DNA from: Trichoderma breve | Lineage: Eukaryota > Ascomycota > Sordariomycetes > Hypocreales > Hypocreaceae | Length of the DNA stretch: 64,000 nt | Reading direction: 5' to 3' | Assembly: GCF_028502605.1 (NCBI RefSeq) | Contig: NC_079237.1 | Coordinates: 3,472,001 to 3,536,000, forward strand | Shown here: positions 55,549 to 64,000 of the stretch, piece by piece | Layout of the letters: every line of letters begins with the position of its first letter | How positions within the stretch are numbered: position 1 is the stretch's first letter | Notes under the pieces: model-generated | The model's input: only the letters and a program-made list of their open reading frames with translations | Databases searched by the model: none | What the model was told of the DNA's origin: nothing | Translations under genes and position numbers: made by a program

Positions 55549-55994
55549 GGGTACCCCTGAAACCCAAACATGTATATGTAGAGCTTTCCTCTTATACCTA
55601 TAAATACCTGTAACTACGATCCTATATAAATTACAAAAAGCTGCTGTAGCAGCTGTTATAATAGCTATATACTATAAAGGCTGGTGTAAAAGCTATGGAT
55701 TGTAAAAGCTGCTGTAAGGACTGTTGTAAAAGCTGTTGAAAAAAGTATTGAATTGACTGTAGAAGCTATTATGAAATTAGAGCTGGTTGTCAGTAAAGGT
55801 GGAAAGTCGGTGTAAAAGGTAGTCAAAGACCGACTGCAACGGCAAGAAGTCGGCTGCAAAAATCGGCTGCAAAAATCAGCTGTAACAGAAAAAAAGAAAA
55901 CTGTAAAAATTAACTGTAGAAATCAACTGCAAAGGCAAAATGTTAGTTGCAAAGGAAAGCTGTACATGTACATGTTTGGGTTTCAGGGGTACCC
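55549..55994. mobile_element. MITE-like element with 42-bp terminal inverted repeats
   Basis: A 446-bp element. The left end reads GGGTACCCCTGAAACC and on to 55590; the reverse complement of the right end (55953-55994) matches it at 40 of 42 positions, differing at 27 and 33. TA flanks both sides (55547-55548 and 55995-55996), the target duplication expected of Tc1/mariner-type or related transposases. There is no coding capacity. The interior is built of loosely repeated CTGTAAAAATCR and AAAGCTGYTGTAA words. Non-autonomous; the mobilising transposase is not in this window. Confidence 0.88.
55620..55950. repeat. Degenerate short-repeat core of the MITE-like element
   Basis: The interior is full of imperfect 10-15-bp words around CTGTAAAAGCTG, with GTCGGCTGCAAAAATCGGCTGC at 55849-55870 as the clearest tandem pair. 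Spacing is irregular. It looks like a decayed microsatellite-like expansion, not a gene. Confidence 0.6.
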
Positions 55995-56482
55995 TACTAG
56001 GTATGCACGGCTTGACTTACTACTCGTTCCCGGGCATTCGGCTGACCGAATGCCGTTATGTTATTACGCGGACTATAACTCCCATGTCTTTCTGCTATAC
56101 CATTTCGAGGCGTCGAGTTATGCTTAGATATTTGACGCTAGAAGCACTTATGGCCGTTTCTGACCACAAAGACTTGATTGCTGACGCTGGCTTATTCGCG
56201 AGAATGACCGTTTTCACGGGTTTACCGCTCTAAGGGCCTATCTGTGAACGCTGGACAAAATTGCTCCCCTATGGTTTAGGCATTTTCTAAACGATTCATA
56301 ATCGTGGGCAACTTCAAAGGTTCCTGAGCATCGTATCCGAGGAACCAATGTATTATTTATCTTCTAGGTTAGCTTACACAGCACTTTTGCATCACCATAA
56401 CACCAATTGCTCCGTTAACATCCGTCAACGTAAAGCCGTATTGGCAACATCTTAATTGTTAACACAGTCATTAGACGGTCTC
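55995..56482. other. Intergenic 3' of the deaminase-family gene
   Basis: 488 bp between the MITE-like element and the stop codon of the adenosine-deaminase-family gene. No gene is seen. Confidence 0.5.
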
Positions 56483-57565
56483 TCATCTCACATCTACTTG
56501 ATCCAACTCATCATATATGTCCTTTTTCACAGCCTCATCCGCCCAGCACATGTCGACCGCATTCCTCGCCAGCTGCACCATCTCTTGCTTCGTCAACCCT
56601 CCATAGTGATACGCCTTTTCCATGTTGCCGTCGATCCAGACATCGTGCATGTACACGGGATCGTCACTGTTAATGCAGAACTTGACCCCTCTGTCAAGCA
56701 GCTCTCGTAGCTTTGGAAAGAGAACCTCCGTTGCGGTGCGTCGGTGGTAGGCGTGTGGACAGAGAGTCAAGCCGACATTTCGGTCGACAAGACCGGCGAT
56801 CAGCTCATCTCGGTCGAGCACATCAAGGCCGTGGTCAATCCTCTCTATTTGCACGTCAAAAATGGCCTGGCGAATATGTTCGTGCGTGTCCTTTTGTCCA
56901 AAGTCGCAATGCGTCGTGATGTGAAGGCCATCCGCTTGAGCTCGCTCAAATGCCTTCTTGAACAGTATCGGAGGCCGTTCATAGGCGTTGCTGGCAAGGC
57001 CAACTGCATGGAATAGACCGTGTCCAGACTTGGCCCACGGCAGGGCTGTTTGATATGCGGCTTCACCGTCTTCGACAGGCTCATCCCGCAAGAAGCAGAA
57101 AATCCAATTGGATCGCACTCCGTATCTAGATGCGCCGTCGCGTTGTGCTCGTAAATAGCCGTTCAACACATGTTCTGCAGGGACGCCACGGCGTGTATGT
57201 GCTTGGATGTCGAAAAACGGTTCGACATAGCGAACATTCATCTCGCGACATCGCGCCAGATAATCCATGGCGAGATCATAAAAGTCATCTTCTGTGAGCA
57301 GAACCTCACAGCCTGCAAAATATGCCTCTAGAAATGTTGGTACATCCTTGCGGCCACCGAGTTCCGGGCGATGGTTATAGGTGACGTTGTACGACTCCAG
57401 GAGCTCTTCATAGGTGTGGTATTCCTGGGATTTGAAGCGCAGCGGAATGTTGTTGCGCTGAGCCAGTTTCCATCGCAGGGCTGGCTGAAGTGTGCCTTCG
57501 ATGTGGATGTGAAGCTCAACCTTGGGAAGAGAGGCAATGAACGGAGAGATTGCAAGCCCGTTCAT
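56483..57565 (-). CDS. Adenosine/adenine deaminase family protein
   Basis: Amidohydrolase of the adenosine deaminase family, probably in purine or modified-base salvage. A single exon of 360 residues. The metal motif ELHIHIEGTL (His19, His21) and the late motifs ERIDHGLD (His245) and CINSDDPVY (Asp301, Asp302) are intact. In the middle, the family block H-A-G-E reads HCDFGQ (His219), so the usual catalytic Glu position holds Phe222. The substrate loop reads GLASNAYERPP, not the GLDxxE type. This suggests a subgroup with altered chemistry or substrate, rather than plain adenosine deaminase. It is divergent from a Dal5-type transporter across a GATA-rich promoter. Confidence 0.9.
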   Translation of the reverse strand: MNGLAISPFIASLPKVELHIHIEGTLQPALRWKLAQRNNIPLRFKSQEYHTYEELLESYNVTYNHRPELGGRKDVPTFLEAYFAGCEVLLTEDDFYDLAMDYLARCREMNVRYVEPFFDIQAHTRRGVPAEHVLNGYLRAQRDGASRYGVRSNWIFCFLRDEPVEDGEAAYQTALPWAKSGHGLFHAVGLASNAYERPPILFKKAFERAQADGLHITTHCDFGQKDTHEHIRQAIFDVQIERIDHGLDVLDRDELIAGLVDRNVGLTLCPHAYHRRTATEVLFPKLRELLDRGVKFCINSDDPVYMHDVWIDGNMEKAYHYGGLTKQEMVQLARNAVDMCWADEAVKKDIYDELDQVDVR

Positions 57566-58251
57566 GGTAAATTAATTCGGAGCAACACCTTGTAATCGCA
57601 CATGAACAGAGAGGACAAGAAATGCCTAGAGAGCACATGCGGCTGCGAATTGTTGGCGTTCTCGGTGAGTCTCCGGATGATGCTTATCGTCTTCATCGGC
57701 CAACTTTTCAGTATTTCGTCCCAAACTATCCCCGGAGAAGTCAAGGCGTGGATATCATGGCTATATCTCGAGAGTTCCCAGCGGTTGAGAGATCTTCATT
57801 GGGCGTTTCCATATAACTTGAAATCAGAGCTCCACATGGGCAGTAAGCGGACTGAGGCTACTGTGTAAATCGCGAATCCGACGGCGTAAGCTTGACCTTC
57901 AAACCGCCACCTTTTTATCTATCGGCCTAGAATTTTCAACCAGAGCTAAGAGATTCTCATAGCATCGTTTCTCTCAGTTTAGTTTCCCTTCCCCGATCGT
58001 TCAAGTTGCTGGCACGAGACCATTGAGACACGAGAAGTGGGTGCGTCTAGCCTTTTAACCGGCCATAGTCTCCCCTCATCTCGGCGAATGGCCGATCTCG
58101 GGAGACAAAACTCCTGCATACCGTATCTTGTGCTATCTCGCCGCATTCCAAGATAAGCGTGAGGGGAAACGCGGTGCGATAGGAGGACGGCGTCTTCCAG
58201 ATCGACGGGGTGCATATACCTACATATATACATAAAGGTTACGCGCATTCG
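57566..58251. promoter_or_regulatory. Bidirectional promoter with GATA sites
   Basis: 686 bp between divergent starts. HGATAR sites, the consensus of AreA/NIT2 nitrogen regulators, occur as reverse complements or direct at 57684-57689, 57915-57920, 57919-57924, 58133-58138 and 58151-58156. No gene inside is supported. Nitrogen control is an inference from these sites and from the gene functions. Confidence 0.5.
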
Positions 58252-59927
58252 ATGAGCCGCCAATATGATTGCGCATCTCGTGAAACTGAGCCGTTACTGG
58301 GCAGCCCCATTGACGTTGATGCCGAGATGACTTCTTCAGCTCAGGAAGCGTCTCGCATGGAGACGGGCGCGGATGCCGCCATTGCGCGTCGCGTGGTGAA
58401 GAAGATTGACCGAGTCATTATTCCTCTGCTGTTTGTTACTTATATGCTCAACTTTATGGACAAGGTCATCTTGTCGAGCGCCGCTGTGTTTGGCTTGCGC
58501 GATGATACGGTAAGAGACCAATGGTCACGATATCCACCACAACTACATAGTAGACAGATGGTGAATAACTAACACGTTGATGTTTATCATTGCAGCATCT
58601 TGTAGGACAGCAGTACAGCTGGGTCAGCAGCATCTTCTACTTTGGCTATCTCATCTGGGAGTATCCCACCACTCTCCTCATCGCCCGTCTCCCTACCGCC
58701 AAGTATCTCACCTTCAACACCCTCGTCTGGGGCGCCGTTGTTGGTCTGACAGCAGCATGCACCAACTTTGGTGGTCTCATGGCCGTGCGATTCCTGCTGG
58801 GAATGGCAGAGGCCACCATCACGCCGGCATTCATGTTTCTGACGTCGACTTGGTATACCCGAGATGAGATGCCGACGCGCGTGGGCATTTGGTTTGCCGG
58901 CAACTCCATCGGTGGCATCGTGTCCAGCTTGATCGCCTTTGGCCTGGGACATGTCAAGGATAATGTGCATCCGTGGCGGTGGATGTACATCACCCTCGGC
59001 GTTGCGACATTCCTCTGGGCCATCCCCATGTTCTTCTTTCTCCCGGACAGCATCTCCAAGGCCAAATTCCTGACGCCTGAGGAGCGCCAGATTGCAGCTG
59101 ATCGCACAGTCATTGCCGGCACGGGGGCTACAGAGAATTCACGGTGGAGATGGGATCAGTTTATCGAATGTCTCATCGACCCTAAGACGTGGCTAATTTT
59201 TCTCATTACAATCGTCGGCCAGATGCCCAATAGCGGCACTCAAAGCTTCTCCAACATCATCATCGGTTCCTTCAACTTCACCTCACTGCAGTCCACTCTC
59301 ATCAACATCCCTTACTCTGTGCTTACAGCAGGCATCATTGCGGGCTCCGGATGGCTTGCAGGCCGTTATCGAACCCTAAACTGTTTACTCATTGTCATTA
59401 TCCTCATTCCATGTGTTGTCGGTGCGGCTGTCATCTACCGCCGTGATAGCGTGCCTCATGGTGTTCAGCTGTTTGCCTACTTTCTTCTGTCTCCCGGGCC
59501 CGCGGCTATGCCTCTCACAATGGCCCTTGTCCAGTCCAACTACCGCGGTGTCACCAAGAAGATGACCGTTACGGCTATGCTCTTCCTAGCGTACTGTGCC
59601 GGCAACATCTCTGGCCCTCAATTCTTTCGCGCGTCGGAAGCTCCGACATATAAGACTGCTTTCAAGACAATCATGATCTGCTATTGCATCGTTATTACCT
59701 TGGCTATTACTTTGAGGTTCTATTTGCAGTGGGTGAATGCGAAGCGTACGAGGGAAGAAGGCTTTGTTGGAAACGCCGGCTCGGCTGGCGCAGTGGCTGA
59801 TGGTAAAGTGTCTGATGTATTGGACGGCAAAGATGTTGCTGAGGCAGTGACGGAGATCCAATTGAGGCCGGAAGATTACGAGGATGTGACGGACTGGAAG
59901 ACGGTTGGTTTCAGGTATCGACTGTAG
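58252..59927 (+). CDS. MFS transporter, anion:cation symporter (Dal5-like)
   Basis: Plasma-membrane secondary transporter of the major facilitator superfamily. Exons 58252-58509 and 58596-59927 (86-nt intron) give 529 residues. ATG 58252 was chosen because the frame further upstream has only a GTG. TM1 begins VVKKIDRVIIPLLFVTYMLNFMDKVILSSAAVFG, the typical start of the allantoate permease (Dal5) family. WVSSIFYFGYLIWEYP, VRFLLGMAEATITPAF and LTSTWYTRDEMPTRVGIWF follow as in that family. Twelve hydrophobic segments can be counted, and the C-terminus is acidic. The family carries allantoate, ureidosuccinate, nicotinate, pantothenate or dipeptides. Pairing with a deaminase suggests a purine or nitrogen-base substrate, but this is inferred. 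Confidence 0.93.
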
Positions 59928-60094
59928 CTTTCTTCTCAATATTATGCTGCCATTCGGCGAAATTCACTGTCCATGTAATTGCAATGTATTAGTAGACAGA
60001 AAGGGGTTGGAAATATTACTTCAATGTGCTCTATATACAGTTGGTCTACCTGTCGCTCGTTCAACTCTTATAATGTAGTTTAAGTGTGTTACTT

Positions 60095-60579
60095 CTACTC
60101 TGTTTTCGATCGTTCAGACTCCGAGTAATCGATAAGAGGTTCAGCCCCTGCGACAATGTTGTGAAAATTGCCCAATGTTATCGTTGCCACTTCTTTGCTC
60201 TTATCAAGAAAGTTATCCTCATCCGGCGCAATATCGCTAGCATAGTAAGGATCTTTAAAAGCATTTATATAGTGTTCCAAGCTCGGGATCTCCCAGATCA
60301 CGGCACCGTCATGTTCCATGATGGTGAGGGGGAGTGGCATCTCCTTCAAAGGCTGGCGCAGAGAACTAGGGGTGTGAATCTAAATGATGTCAGACGGGCT
60401 ATTTGACTAGAGATCCCTTTGATGAGATGGCTTGCCTGCGTGTAGCCAATGATGCCATTCCTCTTGGCCCAGTACGCGATTTTGGGCGCATGGATATTCC
60501 GCCAATGATTGTAGAACTGTTCTTCTGTAAGATCAGGCCTACGCTTAATGAAGGCAATCATATATAGTGTAGAACTCAT
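60095..60579 (-). CDS. EthD-domain protein
   Basis: Small protein of the EthD (dimeric alpha/beta barrel) family, often linked to degradation or secondary metabolism. Exon 1 is 60579-60436 and exon 2 is 60379-60095, 142 residues. The intron has a GC donor (GCAAGC) and TTTAG acceptor with CTGAC branch site, 56 nt. Removing it gives GYTQIHTPSSLRQPLKEMPLPL, which runs through the family pattern, while reading on gives an unrelated tail. The N-terminus YMIAFIKRRPDLTEEQFYNHWRNIHAP is the classic EthD opening. IWEIPSLEHYINAFKDPYY completes the fold. The role here is unknown; some EthD proteins are cyclases or decarboxylases. Confidence 0.88.
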
Positions 60580-60947
60580 CGCGATTGAAGTTGGAACGTA
60601 GAGTTGTGGTCGTTATAGAAGTTGGATACGAGATGATGTTTGGTTAATTTAAATGTATTTCTCGTTGCTGCAGTCGTAACTATATATGTGTGCTTCTACA
60701 TGGTTTATAGTCATGAGAGCATATCCTCGACCGGGCTTCGGCCGAATGTTCATTGTTTGCGAAATGAGGCGTCTCCATAGTGCGATCGTTGTTCCGCCGA
60801 GCTCGGCCGAATTCCAACGCTCAGAGAATGCGACACAACAGCAGCTTGTGCATTAAAAGAGCCTGGGAGATAACAAAGAAAATTTGATTGGCGTATAAGA
60901 GATATGTGCAATTGGATAATAATTGGATAATCCACTAATTTGTCAAT
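60580..60947. promoter_or_regulatory. Upstream region of EthD gene and reductase relic
   Basis: 368 bp between divergent starts. ACTATATATG at 60678-60687 gives a TATA-like box about 100 bp upstream of the EthD ATG. Otherwise nothing stands out. Confidence 0.45.
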
Positions 60948-62078
60948 ATGAGCGAAATAAAAAATGTCATGGTCATTGGGGTATGATTTCCTCGTATCTA
61001 CCAAGTCTAACAAACCATATCTCGAATACCTTCTAACAGAGCTCTTTGCAGGCTGGAGGGAGGTTGAATCCTGTCGTAATCTCGTCATTGCTGGAATACG
61101 GGTTTTCGGTCTCTGTTCTGGTTCGCGCTTCTTCAACCGCCAAGCCTCCCCCGGAGGTCAACCTCTTTCGCACCGATTACTCTAGGGCTTCACTCGTATC
61201 GGCATTCAAGGATTAGCATGCGGTTGTCAACACCATCACGATGCCCGATTTCGAGGAGCAAAAGAACATCATTGACGCTGCCGTCGAGGCAGGAGTTAAG
61301 TGATTTATTCCGGCCGAGTTTGGGATTGACACATCAAAAGAAAAAGCAGTCGAGATCATGACTTTCCTTCGTATGAAACCGCAGATTATACAGTATCTCC
61401 GGTCTATACAGGACAAGATTACTTGGACGGCAATTATTACAGGGTTCTTTTTTGACTGGTATGTTCTTCCGTTGTATAGCTTCTACTTCAGATTGTTTCC
61501 CCCAAAGGAGTCTTTTCAACACCCGTCTGCGTGGAGAGGAAAATATTTATATCTGACTACCATAACACTGTTCGGCTAGGAGTCTCGAAAACGGATTCTT
61601 CTCTTTTAATCTTCCGGCCCGCACGGCGGAACTCCACCAGCCCGGATATCACAGTCACCGCTTTAGCTGGTCGAATCTATCTACGGTTGGCGAGGCGGTG
61701 GCCCGCGTTTTGCTTGCGCAAAACTCCCCCATTGTTGTGAACCAATACGTGCGCGTCAGATCGTTCAATGCCAGCCAAGACGAGATATTGAAGTCTCTTA
61801 TTTCGGTTACCGCGCGTATCGAGAGTGCACGGGGCTTAGATACGGTTGAATGGAAGCAGATTAATGTCGATCTAGAGGAAAAGGTTGTCGAGGCGCGGAA
61901 TACGCTGGCCCTGGGCGATACGAGCAAATTGAGGTATATACTTAGCAAGACCATCTATAATACTGGAGGCAACTTTGACGATGAGGGCGTGGTTATGAAT
62001 GAGAAGCTGGGTATGATGCCGCCGGAAGGTCTGGAAGCTGCTATTGAGCGAGAGTTGATCAAGCTTCTGCCCCAATAG
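60948..62078 (+). pseudogene. Broken NmrA-like / isoflavone reductase-type gene
   Basis: Starts ATG 60948 with MSEIKNVMVIG, an intron with GTATGA donor and TTTGCAG acceptor, then AGGRLNPVVISSLLEYGFSVSVLVRASS: a Rossmann start of the NmrA family. An in-frame TAG (61214-61216) stands where relatives have a Gln in the KDQ-AVVNTI block. A TGA (61301-61303) stands where Arg is expected before FIPAEFG. Both fit single C-to-T changes. FFDW follows, then about 170 bp of disturbed frame. The C-terminal part (from about 61620) is open again with STVGEAVARVLL and ends at a TAA, 62076-62078. It is a full-length, recently inactivated gene, not a fragment. Confidence 0.85.
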
Positions 62079-62880
62079 GCTATTTTCACATTTCAAACAT
62101 GATCAGAGTGCCATGGTAGGAGTGAGCCATGTACATCGATATTAATCCTATAGAATACTATTACCCCGAGTCAAGTGTAGCGCAGGTCTGCCTTATGTAC
62201 TTCAACAAAGGATTAAGCTTATTCAATTGCACGCAGTTCGAGTTGGTTGACTCCGATTTGGGATAATACATGGGAGCTACCTATTAGTAAGTGTAATACG
62301 AGAAATCATCCATTGAGCTCGGAGTTGTGCCAACCGACAAAATAAATACCTGTACATACTCCGTATCAGTGTCCGCACACTTAAACTGTGGCGCGGGCCA
62401 TCTTACCTTTCAGGGCCTTCCTTGTCCGCAAGGAAACTCGACGCAGCTCTCAGGGTTGTTTTCTGACATGCTGGTTCTCCCATTATATGTCCATTCTTCC
62501 TACTAATAGTACAGACATGTGGACCCAGTTCGTAATTCTTACCTGCAACGAGTGATATCAGCCGCCTAGGTCGTTGATTGCGCTGCGTATAAGTGATCCA
62601 GACATCTCACTCATAGTGGTGGGGGCGGTTCCATTGTTCAATGCTCCCTAGCCTCACACAGAAACTTCCAGCTGAGCCTTAGCCTAAGCCAACGGTTAGC
62701 TTTAACGCGATAAGTAGTGGTTTGAACGCTTCAAAGCCCAACCAAATGAAACGTGGAGAAGTTCACCTAGCTGTCCTGATCAACTCATCAAAAGCTAAAA
62801 CCTATCCGAACCAATTCATACACGGACGGCACTCTTCAGCAATTATTCGGCCATCAAGACAGCAAAAACCGACTGATGCA
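62079..62880. other. Intergenic upstream of the second Zn2Cys6 gene
   Basis: 802 bp without a gene. An open frame (62722 on) runs into the regulator, but the first ATG matching a normal cluster N-terminus is 62881. A TACTCCGTA word is at 62357-62365. Confidence 0.5.
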
Positions 62881-64000
62881 ATGTCACCGCCTCAGCTCCG
62901 GAAGGTCCGTAAAGGGACACGCAGCTGCTGGGAATGTAAGTCACAATAAACGGAACGCCAACCGAATTCTCGGCACCCGTGCGATTTGTCTTGTCTGACT
63001 TCTAATTCATGAGATACTTTTCAGGTAAACGCCGAAAAATTAGATGCACATTCCCTTCTGGTAACACAAGCATCTGCAATTGGTGCATCTCTCACGGTTC
63101 TACGTGCATTAGTCAACGGTTCCAAGATGAGACGGGCGATGCATCGCGCGCCCAGAGCATGGAGAGCAGGATGATGCGTGTTGAGAACTTACTGGAGCAA
63201 GTCCTTGAAAAGTTGGACTCTGTTAGCCGGCAGAGTCATAATGAAGAGTCACCAGGACGCCCGACAACAGTTGATGACGGTACTGGAATTGATGTTGTTA
63301 ATACGACATCCAATATTTCGGCTCCCTCATCGAGCTCTGCCGTGGTTTCAGTCTTCCAGAGTGCATCTGTAGGTTAATCTCATTTTGTATCTCATTCTTA
63401 CTATGGAAACTGTCTACTAATTAGTTTTTCGCCCTGCAGTTTATGTCAGAGATTGGTGGAAAGGAGGCGTCTTCGACAGATGCTTCGACCGCAGCTCTGG
63501 ATACTAGCCCATCAACAATAGACAACGACACGAGAATGTGGCCGAAACTGAAGAGAGTCTCCCGCCTACTGTTGGAGATGATGCCGTCTCGTGCCGCCAT
63601 CGAATTTCTGGATAGTCAAAGCTCGCCTTGGATCTGCCAACTTCTTCGCCCTCTTCCATCTCTCAAGCAATCGAACAAATTTTCGCTGCTCAAAACGATG
63701 CCACTAGAATCATCAACCCTTAGCCACCCTACGGCCATAGCGAGAGCTTTGATGTGCATTGTGATGTGCCTACAGCAGCTGCCTCAGCATGTTGACATCA
63801 CGCAACTCCGACTGCCGTCGCCTCGGAATGAATATATGGAATCTCTGGCTTCGATTATAATCTCTTGGGTTACCTCCGATGACGAAATTATCGCCACGTC
63901 TGGGGGACTTGAATGCCTTTTACTTCTTTCCATCTACTTTGTTAACTCGGGTAGACCTCGTCGATCATGGCTCAACAATCGAAGAGCATTGGCAATCGCA
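62881..64000 (+). CDS. Zn2Cys6 transcription regulator (3' truncated by window)
   Basis: Fungal binuclear-zinc-cluster regulator; the gene runs past the window end. Exons 62881-62935, 63025-63368 and 63440 to beyond 64000. The N-terminus MSPPQLRKVRKGTRSCWECKRRK leads into the cluster with Cys in C-x2-C-x6-C, then C-x2-C-x6-C (CNWCISHGSTC), split by the first intron. A heptad-like segment follows (RMMRVENLLEQVLEKLDSV), a candidate dimer coiled coil. A Ser/Thr-rich linker is cut by intron 2. The third exon, read by eye without a stop to the last base, encodes about 187 residues of the regulatory domain. Its neighbours on the left are the NmrA relic and EthD gene. ATG 62881 was preferred; an in-frame ATG at 62722 is possible. 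Confidence 0.85.

Noticed and set aside
1..64000. tRNA, rRNA and CRISPR
   Set aside because: No convincing T-loop/anticodon arrangement, no rRNA stretches and no regular direct repeats with spacers were seen by eye; a covariance-model scan was not possible.

Overview
The window is nuclear DNA of a filamentous ascomycete. Genes are split by short introns (43 to about 240 nt, most 50-90) with GT-AG ends, and the protein families are typical of Pezizomycotina: NACHT/ankyrin NLR-like receptors, CFEM-GPI protein, Zn2Cys6 regulators, P450, GMC oxidoreductase, GH5 and GH128 glucanases, EthD and DUF6594 proteins. A hypocrealean (Trichoderma-like) fungus is my best guess, but this is inference; no rRNA or species marker is present. 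I see no tRNA, rRNA or CRISPR array.

Layout. 0.4-5.5 kb: an NLR (NACHT plus ankyrin repeats in 96-bp units) and an amidase. 5.5-19.1 kb: gene-poor, broken only by one CFEM GPI-anchored protein (10.0-10.7 kb); its far end (17.0-18.2 kb) is AT-rich and holds degenerate repeats. 19.1-25.5 kb: a seven-exon P450, a small Cys/His and acidic protein, a secreted GMC oxidoreductase and a decayed P450 tail, together looking like a fragment of an accessory oxidative cluster without a backbone gene. 25.7-32.1 kb: a second NLR (nucleoside phosphorylase-like domain, NACHT, ankyrin) with a small unrecognised protein upstream on the same strand and a divergent DUF6594 membrane protein. This three-gene block is the best candidate for an undescribed functional unit.

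32.7-43.7 kb: a Gfo/Idh/MocA oxidoreductase, a GPI-type phospholipase B and the essential splicing factor BBP/SF1, separated by about 4.9 kb without genes. 46.7-55.0 kb: a Zn2Cys6 regulator, a 30-residue Cys-rich micro-ORF, a divergent pair of secreted beta-glucanases (GH5 and GH128) and a secreted beta-propeller lactonase-like protein. 55.5-56.0 kb: a 446-bp MITE-like element with 42-bp terminal inverted repeats and TA flanks. 56.5-62.1 kb: an adenosine-deaminase-family enzyme divergent from a Dal5-type transporter over a promoter with GATA sites, an EthD protein with a GC-AG intron, and an NmrA-type reductase broken by stop codons. The window ends inside a second Zn2Cys6 regulator.

All exon joins were checked by eye for splice consensus and reading phase only; there is no transcript evidence. 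Family assignments rest on recognised motifs, not on searches.
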